Assembly (NCBI GenBank): GCA_003427395.1
Contig: BFEA01000041.1
Location: 1,841,357-1,867,362, forward strand
DNA from: Chara braunii
Lineage: Eukaryota; Streptophyta; Charophyceae; Charales; Characeae
Direction of reading: 5' to 3'
Length of the DNA stretch: 26,006 nt
Below the pieces are notes generated by a model. It was not told the DNA's origin. It worked only from the letters and a program-made list of their open reading frames with translations, and made no database searches. This document shows positions 1 to 9,548 of the stretch, piece after piece; within the stretch, counting starts at the first letter, position 1, and each line of letters starts with the position of its first letter. The position numbers and the translations under genes are program-made.

Positions 1-238
1 TGGCGGCCCCCGACGGCCTAACTTTTCAGGACCACCTCCACCACGGAGGAATTTTCCCGCAACCCGTCGCCCACAGTGTCCCGGCCCCATCGGACAGTGA
101 GTCCCTTGTGCACGCTCGCCTTATTGCATTCATACCCTTAAGACTCCCCCACTTTCCTCAAAAATCCGTGGCACACCCCTCGTCGCACTTCCAAGCCCAC
201 ATCCCACTCCGATCAGGAAGTCGCGCTGGGCGTGAGGT
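1..238 (+). repeat. 5' LTR, 3' portion only
   Basis: This is the end of a long terminal repeat. Positions 1-241 align without gaps to 10913-11153, with 7 mismatches (about 3 percent). The plant-type primer-binding site follows directly, which fixes this copy as the 5' LTR and gives the element's orientation as plus. The LTR start is not in the window. The boundary at about 238 is set by the primer-binding site, because identity with the other copy runs three bases further by chance or by shared sequence. The usual terminal CA is not seen. Confidence 0.8.
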
Positions 239-252
239 TGGTATCGGAGCCC
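239..252 (+). promoter_or_regulatory. Primer-binding site, initiator-Met tRNA type
   Basis: TGGTATCGGAGCCC resembles the classical plant LTR-element primer-binding site TGGTATCAGAGCC, complementary to the 3' end of initiator methionine tRNA, with one mismatch. It lies immediately after the LTR, where minus-strand DNA synthesis would be primed. The following 140 bases (253-392) are an untranslated leader with no feature I can name. Confidence 0.8.
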
Positions 253-392
253 GACACGTGGCTAGGGTCTTAGGAGTAAAAGCACGTTAATTAAGCGATC
301 TGGCTAACCGTGGGCGACCTCGCCCTCGGAACGCGCCTAGACGCGACCCTATCGTCACCAGAAGCAGAGCGGCTAACCGACGAGCAGCCAAT

Positions 393-1656
393 ATGGCTGC
401 CAACGTGCAACTTCCGGTTTCGCAACAAAATGCTAATCTACCTAATCAACCTGTCCCAAGTGCACGAGCTCCCATGTCGCCACCAGATCTCTATCTATTT
501 GATCCGGCGCACTATCTCGCAGGAGTATGGCTGGCCACGCTTAGAGCACAACAGTACGATGATCACGAAGCACAGATCAATATTCCGGCTCGAATGGGAG
601 GAGACGCTCATCATTGGTATAGTACCTATGTATGGGTGGATCTCCCGACCTTCGAACGAGATTTCATGAACCAATTTGATTATGTTCACCCTGAGCAGGC
701 ATTATACAAGATCAAGGACCGAGTGCAACAACCGCTCGAATCCGTTGCGTAATATCGAAACCGGTTCTACAGGATATTCGTAAAAACTGAGCGAGGTGAG
801 CATTGACGGACTCCGCAGTCGAACAATAAGGACTAAGTTGCGAAAGCAGTTTTCTCCCATTACTCATACGCTACAACAAATTGTGGCTGCCGCCGAAGAA
901 ATGGAACGGAAGTTCGCAGCGAACTTCCTGGAAGGAAAAGACTACCCTAGAGACGGAGATTTAACCGAGTTCGTACGGGCAAGAGCAAAACTGGCTGCTT
1001 TATAGAACAAATTTGATAACATGGGATTTGTATCAAGACCTGTCACCTACATGGAACAGATAGGCCCCAAATGAGTAATCCTAAGCGAGACTCCGAGCAT
1101 CTCTGCTCCTATGATGCCCCCGCCCGTCAGGGCATTACCCCCGCCGCCGGTGGAGGCTCCCGTACGATCGAACGAATCAGCAACCATTTTCGAACTAACC
1201 AAAACTTTGATTAGTTTGATCAAAAAAAGCAAAAAGGAACAGTGAGAGCACAATGCTCGGCTGGAAGCCATGATGAGGAACATGCGACCTATTGCGGTGC
1301 GTGCCCTTCCGATGCAACAAGGATTAGCCCCCGCCCCTGCCCTCGGGGGAGCTGCGAACAATCTGAATGTTTGTTATGCCTGTCATCAGCCCGGACATCT
1401 AGCCCGTGATTGCCCCCACCGACCTCCGCAACAGCGGATCGGAGTCGCACCTATGGCTGCGGCCCCCATCGCCCATGGACCTGGACGGGTCGGAGCCTTG
1501 ATGGAAGAAGTAGAGGGTGGGGGGAGTGCCTTGGCCACCTCGGAAGAGGCCGCCGAGCTAATTCCGCTAGATCAGTATGTGTCGCTGGGATATCCTGGAT
1601 TAGGAATGATCGGAACAATCAGACCAGCACCAGAACTGAAAGAAGTGGCGGAGTGA
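393..1656 (+). pseudogene. gag: Ty3/gypsy gag (capsid and CCHC nucleocapsid), broken
   Basis: This encodes the structural protein that packages element RNA in virus-like particles. The first segment, from ATG 393, ends at TAA 750. It has the retrotransposon-gag capsid look, with the AHHWYSTYVWVDLPTFERDF and FDYVHPEQALYKIKDRVQQ strings. After a frameshift between about 752 and 796 the protein continues in another frame (capsid C-terminal part, a Pro-rich linker, then a CCHC knuckle) to 1656. In-frame stops lie at 1003 (TAG), 1072 (TGA), 1243 (TGA) and 1654 (TGA). That same frame continues into protease, so gag and pol were probably one polyprotein. The start is the first ATG after the primer-binding site that gives gag-like protein; an overlapping ORF from about 310 in another frame is not gag-like. 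Confidence 0.85.
1372..1413 (+). other. Gag nucleocapsid zinc knuckle
   Basis: The motif CYACHQPGHLARDC fits CX2CX4HX4C exactly, the retroviral-type zinc knuckle that binds the element's RNA. All four metal ligands are intact although stops lie on both sides. It sits near the C-terminus of gag, in the same frame as the protease. Confidence 0.92.
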
Positions 1657-2751
1657 CGACCGTCCTTAGGAGAAATGGAGTCGGGAGGACCCACCTTCAT
1701 CACAGGAGAAATCGATGTATTAAACATTATCCGAGCTCTGGACCATCGGATTCCACTACCGATCGGTCACCTACTCTCGATCTCTGAGCAAGCCAATGAG
1801 CGAATGCTACAGCATTGCAAAGCAAACCGAAAGCGATTTGCCCTCGCCCGAACACCAAGTGCCAAAGCCAAGGGCCCCGCGCCGGAAGAAAACCCAACAA
1901 GCACTCCGGACCCAATACGAGTGGGGTTAATTCAGAAAGACGATCACTTCTTACGGATTAAACCGATTCCGTGGAAGTCCGTGGAATGTGATATTGAAAT
2001 TTGGGGAGTTCCTTACAACGTGATAATAGATTCAGGAGCCGTTGTGTTGGCTATCTCATTACGAGTGGTCGAAAGGGCCGGTAGGAAAAACGACCTGATT
2101 ATGCTCACCGAGAAAGATCAGCTCGTTTCGGCAGATGAGGAAAAGATTAAAATTGTGGGGAGAATGACCAATGTTGCTTTCCGATTAGGTAAAGTACACG
2201 CGCTTGGGGATGTCGTAGTACTAGATGTCAATACGTACGACGTTCTTTTCGGACTTCCCGCTCTAGTGGCGTTACGAGCAAACCTGGATTTCGAACGACG
2301 ATCGATCGTCCTCCGAAATACAGGAGGAAAACCCTACACGGTGCCCATGCGATTGACCCTTCGCACTNCTATTAATGCGGTTCCNCGGGTCTCGCCGATG
2401 ATGGCCGGGACTCTCCNCATGATCTCCTNGGNCGAACCCACANAAGGAAAATCATCTGATGATGCGGAAAGCAGTGACGAAGATGATCCGGAGATCTTGA
2501 AATTAGTACGACAACGCGTTTACTACCCGCCACCCAAGACGATAGCAAGAACGATGCAACTGACCAGCCGAAAAAATCAAAGGACCAAGACAATGATCTT
2601 GGGAGAGCCCCTCGTGCAGATTTTGAGGATGGTCGACTCTTTGGAACCCCCTCAAACTCTGTACGAAGGGATGACCCCTCTCCTCGCCAGGTATAGAGAT
2701 AAAAAGCATTATTGCGACATTACGGAACTACCTAGGTCTTTGCTAACATAG
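1657..2751 (+). pseudogene. Ty3/gypsy retropepsin-like protease region of pol
   Basis: This aspartic protease region would cut the Gag-Pol polyprotein. The catalytic triplet D-S-G (codons 2029-2037, VIIDSGA) sits in a typical setting. About 70 residues later comes the flap-distal TYDVLFGLPALVALRANLDF block seen in plant Ty3 proteases. It is in the same frame as the gag nucleocapsid, separated from it only by TGA 1654, and ends at TAG 2749. An acidic linker (about 2450-2490) follows the protease fold. Six single ambiguous bases (2368, 2385, 2417, 2429, 2432, 2443) fall in the linker. The frame stays open through them, but residues there are unknown. Confidence 0.82.
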
Positions 2752-3129
2752 GCTAAAGAAGTGAGGTTGTTACGCTTGGGGGCGGAAGCAAGATCTCTGG
2801 AAACCCCTGGGCGTTTTGAAGCAGAAACAGACGGGCTGGGAATAAAGATTGCAACCAAGGAAATGCCATGGCAGGATGTTTGCGACGGGATTACCCCGGA
2901 AGGACACGTGGCAATCCGGGAAGAAGATGCTCAGATGCTGGCCACGGTGTTCTCCTGGCGATCGGATCATTCATTCATCTCGGCGCCTTCACCCGACTTG
3001 ACGAAACAGGCAAATACGAAACAGATCGACGTTCGGATTTGGGACCAACCTTTCTAACTACACGTTGCACAGTATGTACCGGATGAAATCCACTGGGTAA
3101 TTGCGGATATTCTAACGGAATATCAAGGA
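2752..3129 (+). pseudogene. Pol connection between protease and RT
   Basis: This is the same frame as protease and RT, bounded by TAG 2749 and interrupted by TAA 3055. It encodes a protease-RT linker with no catalytic motif that I recognise. The reading runs straight into the RT N-terminus, so the two stops rather than frameshifts separate the pieces. TAG 2749 is one C-to-T change from CAG. Confidence 0.6.
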
Positions 3130-4599
3130 GTGATTAGCGTGTCAGACACTGGCATTGGGTTGTCGTTAGTAATCCAACATGAAATTCAGACAGGAAATCA
3201 CTCCCCGATTCATTGCAAACCCTATCGGTATTCCTTGATTGAACGCAAAAAGGCCCTCGAACGAATTCGGGAGTTCGAAGCGAGCGGGTGGATTAAACCC
3301 GCTGTCGGACCTTGGTCTTTTCCCGTAGTATTAGTACCAAAGAAAAATGGAGCAATTCGCATCTGTATTGATTATCGCAAGCTGAATGAAATCACGATCA
3401 AAGATGTGTATCCCCTCCCCCGGATTGATGATTTGTTGAATGCGATTGGGTGCGCTAATTATTTCAGCAAGTTTGACATTCGACATGGCTTCCATCCTAT
3501 TCTGGTAAAGGAAGAAGATCGACCGAAAATGACCTTTGTGTTGTTTGAGGGCACGTGGCAGTGGGTTCAGTGTCCGATGAGAATTTGCAATGCGCCTTCC
3601 ACGTTTCAGCGAGCGATGAACATGACGTTCCAGAACTTCATCAACAAGACACGGTTGACGCAGGGAATGATCAACTTCTGCGTAATCGTGTACATGGACG
3701 ACATCCTGGTCTATTCGGAGACCTATCACGGGCACGCGCAACACATCGAGTGGACATTGAGTGCATTGAGAGACGCTGGGTTCAAGATTGCGCTCGAGAA
3801 AAGCGAATTTTTCCTCTCGGAAATTTCGTTCTTGGGCTACGTCGTGACACGTGGAGGATTGAGACCAGACTCGAGAAAAGTTGCGGTGGTAAAGGAAGCC
3901 CCGGTTCCCACGTCACTGACGCAGGTTCGAGCCTTCTTGGGGCTGGCATCGTACTATCGACGCTTCATCAAGGGCTTGGCCGCGATTGCACGACCACTAA
4001 CAAATCTATTGCGAAAGGACCAGCCCCTCAGTTGGGACGCGGAGTGCCAACAGACTTTTGCAACTCTCAAGGACGCTCTGGCAACGACCCCTATTTTGAT
4101 CCGGCCGGACCCCTCGAAGCAGTTCATTCTAATCACGGACTGGCAACCGGAAGCTATTTCCGCTATTCTAGCACAGAAGGGGAACGATGGTCGCGAACAC
4201 GTCATCGAGTACGCATCTCGAACCGTACCAGACGAACGAAGAAACGACTCCGCACCTCAAGGCGAGTGCTATGCGGTAGTTTGGGGAATCCAACACTTCC
4301 ACCCGTATCTCTACGGATCGAAATTTCGCCTCGTAACGGATCACGAGCCTCTGCTAGCGCTGAAGAAACTCACCAATTACACGGGCATGATTGGCCGTTG
4401 GGCGGTACGACTACAAGAATACGACTTCGATATCATCCATCGAAAGACAGAGCGGCACGACAACGCGGACGGGCTGACACGTCTACACCAACCTGTCAAG
4501 GTACCAAAGGGTGAGGAAATTACACCGTGGAAGGAGCCGGACTTGACCGACGAGCCGAAATACGGACAAGTGGCTGAACTTCCACGTGGCAAGAAGTAA
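3130..4599 (+). pseudogene. pol: Ty3/gypsy reverse transcriptase and RNase H
   Basis: This is the longest intact piece of pol, 489 codons. The RT palm shows KKNGAIRICIDYRKLNEITIKDVYPLPRIDD, written here as a landmark in two parts: KKNGAIRICIDYRKLN then the YPLPRIDD block. It also shows the first catalytic Asp in FDIRHG (codon 3475) and YMDD (codons 3691-3702). The thumb block SFLGYVVTRGGL leads to the connection block FLGLASYYRRFIKGLA. RNase H follows with TDWQPEAISAILAQ, GECYAVVWGIQHF, VTDHEPL and HDNADGLTR, so its acidic residues look present. The order RT-RNaseH before integrase is that of Ty3/gypsy, not Ty1/copia. The frame ends at TAA 4597, where a one-base shift moves the protein into the next segment. 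Confidence 0.93.
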
Positions 4600-5098
4600 A
4601 GCGGTGGCGATGGGTAATGGAGGTGACCCCACTATCTCTCTTTCTCCCCCTTCCTCTTCGTCTCTCCTCTCCCTGCCTGACAAATTTTGCTATTTTTGCG
4701 AAGCTATCTCTCGCGTATACGCGGTCCCCATGCGTCCTAACAGGGAGGGGTATGCGGATTGGATAGATTGCCGACAGTGTGTTGCACGAGCCCATGGCTC
4801 GTGCATCCAATACAGGAACGATAATAGACCATGGTTGTGCCCCTTGTGCCGGACCGACAAGATTCCTACCGAGGCTCGATTTTTGGATGCCACATCAGAA
4901 GGATTGGAAAAAACCCGAAAGTTTAGAAGGGCCGAAGTATGGACGGATATTGCCTTAATTGCCACCCTAGTAGGTAACTCCCTCCAGGGTTTCACTAAAG
5001 AAGATCGGAGGAGGGCCAACGAAAGGGCTCGGGATTATCGATGGGTAGAGGGTAGATTAGAAAAATGGAAAACGGACGCAGTGGGATTTGGATGGTAG
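4586..5098 (+). pseudogene. PHD-type zinc finger segment between RNase H and integrase
   Basis: This 170-codon stretch lies in a different frame from RT and integrase and joins them by overlapping ends, so it appears to be an internal part of the polyprotein displaced by two frameshifts. Counting from the codon at 4586, the ligands are C35, C38, C62, C65, H70, C73, C85 and C88. That is C4HC3 with Trp two residues before C85 and WIDC at the third cysteine, the signature of a PHD finger rather than a RING. PHD fingers usually read histone H3 tails. The sequence after the finger (EVWTDIALIATLVGNSLQGF and a charged helix) leads to the integrase N-terminus. The N-terminal 30 residues are Ser/Pro-rich. 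Targeting of insertion to chromatin is an inference. Confidence 0.75.
4688..4849 (+). other. PHD finger, C4HC3 core
   Basis: The spacing is C-X2-C-X23-C-X2-C-X4-H-X2-C-X11-C-X2-C. All eight zinc ligands are intact and no stop interrupts the finger, although the polyprotein around it is broken. Confidence 0.75.
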
Positions 5099-6336
5099 TG
5101 CCGCATCCGTTCATGCGGTATGACTGTTTTAAGACAGCCCACGAGGAAACTGCGGCTCATTTTGCCGTACGAATCACAGAGTCCGCGATCGACAAAAATA
5201 AGTGGTATTGGTCCAATATCCGCGACGATGTGAAGTACATCGTCGCCAACTGTCAGGTCTGCGCCGCTGATAAAGCGCCGATTCAGCCACCAAGATCGAT
5301 AGTGCCCACGGTCGTTGAACGACCATTCCAAAGAGTGAGCATGGACACTACCGACATAGTGGTGCCCCCTGGCCCTAATAGTTGCGAGTATTCAGTCCTA
5401 TTGGTATTCGGCGACCATTTCTCGAAATGGATCGAAGCGTATCCTTGTCGTACACGGCAAGCCACGAAAATCACGCGATATGTCAACCGTTTTCTCGGAA
5501 TGCATCAAGATACGGAAGAGATCCTGACCGACAACGGGGCGGAATTCAGGGGAGAAGTGCTAAGGAATTTGGTCCTACATGGCGTCGCCATACGGAACAC
5601 TGCACCCCACATGTCGCAATCCAATGGGCTGGTCGAAAACGCCAACTGGGTGATAAAGACCGCATTGCGATGAAACATCGCGGCACGAGATCCGAGGCCC
5701 TGGCCCAATATTGTCGATCACATCCTGGCGGTCCATCGCGGAACGCCGCACGAATCAATAGGGCTAAGCCCCTTCCAATTAAGGACCAATAGCGTCGCTT
5801 GCGTTTCAATACCAAGCCTCCCCGACGAGTCTACCTTGAACTGACGGCCCACCAGGGCCACGGCTAGGGACAAGGCCAAACGACATCAAGAGCTTATGGA
5901 ACTGTCACTGCCCAGGCTAACCCGAAAACGACAAAAAATGACCGAACTAGCCCAAGGCCGACAGGTCCAAAGTTACAAGGCCCGGAACGGGAATGTAGGT
6001 CCACGGCCCCAATACAAATTAGGGGACATAGTGCAGGTGAGGAAATGTGCTCGCCAGGGTAAGCTAGCGCCACGATTCTTCGGGTGATATCTCGTGATCG
6101 AGCTCGGCCCCAACGGAGTGGACACCGTGCGCCTCGCCCCGGAAGTCTCTGGCAGTCGATCGGCTCGTCCGATCACACGCCACGTGTCCCATCTTCGCCT
6201 CCTTCCCTCTACTCTGTCTCCCTCTCCCTCGATCTCTCTTTCTGAGGAAGCCGACGATGACGGCTCAGACTCTCCGCCATCTCCCTCCCTTTCTTGCTCC
6301 CACTCTGCCACCCCGTCACCCCCGCCATCGCCATGA
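5065..6336 (+). pseudogene. Ty3/gypsy integrase with H2C2, DDE core and GPY/F-like end
   Basis: Integrase inserts the element's cDNA into the genome. The N-terminal zinc domain is H-X5-H-X30-C-X2-C (5140-5262). The catalytic core has Asp 5344 (SMDTTD), Asp 5530 (LTDNGAEF) and Glu 5635 (SNGLVENAN), the last two separated by 34 residues. The C-terminal part has KLGDIVQVRK, LAPRFFG and YLVIELGPN, a GPY/F-like module. The whole domain is in one frame with three stops: TGA 5671, 5842 and 6085, each a CGA-to-TGA change. After the module comes a Ser/Pro/acidic tail, without a recognisable chromodomain, ending at TGA 6334. That stop overlaps the next ATG as ATGA. Confidence 0.9.
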
Positions 6337-8605
6337 GTTTCGCCATTGAGCGAGCTTTCAGTAATCAATTGCTGATGCCACGGGGAGAGATCTCAGCCAT
6401 CCGCCAAGTACATCATCCGCGGATCAGCCCCGACTTCATGCGCCTTGCGCAGTTCTTCTGCACCGCAGGTGTATACGGCGCGACAGAATTCCAATTCACG
6501 AGCGATCCCCAGGTAGTGGTGTTAGCCGAGGCAACGACGTTCCAACGGTGAGCGGCCCCGAGAATCAGCCACGTGTCTATCGTGGTAGTCTTCAGCGGCG
6601 ACATCTCCACCTTTGATCCGGCACGGCAAGCCGCCATCAAAAACACCTTGTACCGGTGGGGCCGCGATCTGGCCACTGATTGGGATCGACGACTCACAAG
6701 GCACGGTGACGAGTGCTATCCTAACGACGGCATCGAAGTCAACACGCTGCACATGACGCTACGCGAGCCACCTGTCGTCCTCCCAGAACTTGCCCCCTTC
6801 CAGCCACGCAGATGAGCCGCGCGCCGATCTCAACGTTCTCTCCTCCCTCCCTCTTCCCCATCTTCTGGCAGTCCTCCCACTTCCCTCGTCTCTCCTTCCG
6901 TCTGAAGCCATTGACAATACCCATCATTGATCCAGACCGTTGGTGGCTGTGGCGTACAGAATTCGTCGAGCTCTCGTTTTGCCTGCTACGAGTGGATCTG
7001 AGCTGGATGTGGGAAGGCGAGCGGAGGCCCGCATTGGAGATTGTGGAGTTGCTCGTCATTCAGGCGTGGAGGACCAACGTGACGGAAGATCTTTTGGGAT
7101 TCCTCTTTGGAGCAGTGGATCGGGGAAACCGATCCCAGATTGTGCGCGAACTTACGATCGTGATCGCGCGATAGGCCGACGAACTCCCTCTCGACATAGT
7201 CTCTCAGAGCGACGAAGAACCCGTGCCACATACCCTCTCAAGGACCCTCGCCCCGAGCCTCCAGTGGTCTGCTTGTATCGAGGAGCGCTGGGCGGACGAC
7301 CGTTTTCCTTCCCGTAGCGAGTACCTGGACGTCCACAACCTAACCAATCCCCGCTTCTTTCGGCAACCAACAGCGTTCGAGTGGGCAGCGCTGAGACCAG
7401 AAGAGGAGGCCGAAGAGGAATCGGAAGGAGAATTGAGGAGGGAGGCCGGGGAAGCAGCGACCCGATTGGCCGAGGACGAAGAAGAAAAGCGCGAAGTAGA
7501 AGAAGAATCAGCGGAAGCTGAAGAAGAAGAAGAAGAAGAAGAAGAAGAAGAAGAAGAAGAAGAAGAAGAAGAAGAAGAAGAAGAAGAAGAAGACCTTGAG
7601 GAGGAGACTTCAGAGGAGGAGGAAGAGGCCTATAGTGAGCACAGTGAGGGCGAGCAAAGTGAGGAGGAGGAGGAAGACAAGGAAGACGACGAAGGAGTGG
7701 AAAGCGAGCACAACCAGGAGCCAACGCACGACGAGCTCGAGCGGGTGCCAGGACCGGATCATAGAGAGGAGAACCCGGGCTGAGGCGCAGCGCAAGAAAG
7801 AGATCGCGGAAGGAAAACGGCTGGCGATCGATCTCGCACCGAACGATCCTTTCAAAGATCCCGAGCCGCCCAAGCCGGAACATGGGGACCTTGCTGCCAC
7901 GACATCGGGAGCCGCGACGACAAGGCGCCGATCCCGATCCCGATCCACGCCCCCCTCCGCCTCCGCCCGTCCCCCAATTCGTCAACGTGTCAATGAGGGG
8001 CTTAGCCCTTCGTCCCCAATCCATATACCACCATCCCCTTAGCTATCTCTCTTTCAATCAGTATTTCCATTGCATCGCCTACCCCCGTAATCCCTTCCCC
8101 ATCACCACCTTCCGACATTTCTACTCCGCCCGCCTAGAGCTGACTGTCCACCCCCACCCCTCCGTCCGGTGTGCTATCCCCGACTACTCCCTCCACGTTC
8201 TGCTCCTTAGCGCCACGTGGCGAGGCCGTAACCATATAAAGGTGTACTGCATCGTTACGGGGACCTTCCCCGCGTGCGAGAACCATGACCGGTTCCGCAC
8301 ATACATCCTCCGAACCCTCGTATCCCTTTACCCAGACTACCTCGCATCCCTTCCCTGCAGCGGCCAAAGATTCCCCCACTTCCATCACATTGTCTGTTTT
8401 CAAGAACTTCCGTATGACCTCACTGACATCGGGCGCTTCATACCCGAACGTACGATGGAGCCGCCCCGCCCTCCCTCATACACGTATCGCCTTCCCTTCC
8501 CCATTCCGGTTAATTACTGATGCAGCGGTAATGGACGCGTGTCGCGGCGACGGCACTAGAAAGGTCCCGTCCTTGGATAGTCGAGAGCCCAATCTGAGGA
8601 AGTAG
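6333..8605 (+). pseudogene. Post-integrase ORF of the retrotransposon, unknown function
   Basis: I do not recognise this protein. ATG 6333 overlaps the pol stop. The first part runs to 6815 in one frame with a TGA at 6549. A second ATGA overlap at 6812 moves to another frame with a Trp-rich segment (IIDPDRWWLWRTEFVEL) and one TAG at 7172. An acidic, Glu-rich region follows, including an uninterrupted (GAA)n run at 7520-7592. A shift near 7770 gives a basic, Arg/Ser stretch to 8042. A Pro/Ser/Thr-rich C-terminus with three stops between about 8125 and 8240 ends at 8603-8605. Most stops are CGA-, CAA- or CAG-derived, as in pol, which argues that all of this was once coding. The gene is too long and internally placed to be an accident. 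Candidate roles such as an env-like, accessory or host-derived protein cannot be chosen from sequence alone. Confidence 0.55.
7520..7592 (+). repeat. (GAA)n microsatellite encoding poly-Glu
   Basis: About 24 GAA units in the frame that reads glutamate, embedded in a longer acidic region of the post-integrase ORF. The minus strand of this run reads poly-Leu, which creates a long artefactual open frame. Confidence 0.95.
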
Positions 8606-8752
8606 TAGAAGAGCCAAGTTGCCACGTTGAATGACGTCCACACGCAATCGAACGGTAAGTGGCATAAAAGTGAAGTGCTCCGCGTGTCGATCGATTAGAG
8701 AAATTGGCACGTGTCAACAAGCAAGCAGGAGCTTGCTAATATTGGAACCCCC
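8606..8752 (+). other. Region between the post-integrase ORF and the 3' LTR
   Basis: No coding sequence is recognised. It holds an E/G-box core CACGTG at 8709-8714 and a 7-bp stem with 4-nt loop, AGCAAGC-AGGA-GCTTGCT, at 8720-8737. An obvious polypurine tract, expected just before the 3' LTR, is not seen. Confidence 0.4.
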
Positions 8753-9524
8753 TGGGCGTCACATATGTGACGAACCACTTTCTGTAACGCGCGAGTTTCT
8801 GCGCAGTTGCAACAAGGGGTCCTAAGCTGGGAAGATTGGGCCACTTACGGGAAATCGGGATCGGTGGAAAATTACATCAGTACCCTTGCTTCTTCGGCTT
8901 TTTCGTCGCTTCTTCGGGGCTGGGTGCGTCCGGGGACGGCCGGTTGGGAGATTGGTCGGATGGATGTCTGGCGCGCCACAACGCGCGCAATTAATAAATG
9001 TTGACGTCGTTCCTTTCGCTTCGGGTTCGATCTTTTGGGCGCGGACATCGGGCGGGAAATTGCTTCGTCCTTTTTTAAATTCCTCTTGAATCTTTTTCGA
9101 ATTTTGTCGAGCCCCCAATGACTTTCAGAATTTTGGACTTTCCTTCTGAATTCGTGCTTCTTTTTGCTTTCTCGCATTAGATAGGAATTTAGGAATTTAG
9201 TAATTAGGATTTTCCCTATCGTGCGGTGCCTTTTGTTTTCGCGCTTCTTCATGCGGCTGCAACGGAACTCTGATTAGCAGGCGCCCTTAATCACGTGTGT
9301 AACTGTAATTTTGGGCGGACGCCATTGTAACTGTCTCTCTCTTCTTGCACTTCGTCTCTCCCGCCCTCCCTCTCTTTCTTTTGCTGAAGTTTTGTAAGCT
9401 GCGGCTTGCATGCTCAGATCGATGCGTGGAGAAGGGTTACGTCCCCCACGCCGCGGCCGATCATGCAGAACGCAGACGCTCCCTCTCTAATCTTCATTCT
9501 AAGTCCTGGTAAATTTGTGTTCTT

Positions 9525-9548
9525 CGTGCATGCATGCACGCTATAAAT
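9525..9548 (+). promoter_or_regulatory. Candidate LTR promoter: RY palindrome plus TATA box
   Basis: A perfect 16-bp palindrome CGTGCATGCATGCACG (9525-9540) contains overlapping CATGCA words, the RY motif bound by plant B3-domain factors. TATAAAT follows at 9542-9548. This is the only strong TATA-like site in the LTR with a compact upstream element, so transcription would start about 30 bases downstream, near 9575. It lies in the inferred U3. No experiment supports the start site. Confidence 0.4.

Noticed and set aside
6094-6336. Chromodomain after integrase
   Set aside because: The tail after the GPY/F-like module is Ser/Pro and acidic, with no aromatic-cage pattern.
7152-8024. 290-codon open frame on the minus strand with a long poly-Leu run
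   Set aside because: It is the complement of the (GAA)n and acidic coding region on the plus strand; the Leu run is the reverse of poly-Glu codons.
8212-8240. Perfect G-box GCCACGTGGC followed by TATAAA
   Set aside because: It lies inside the degraded post-integrase ORF, the TATAAA includes one of its C-to-T stops, and no transcript or LTR role is indicated. Probably chance.
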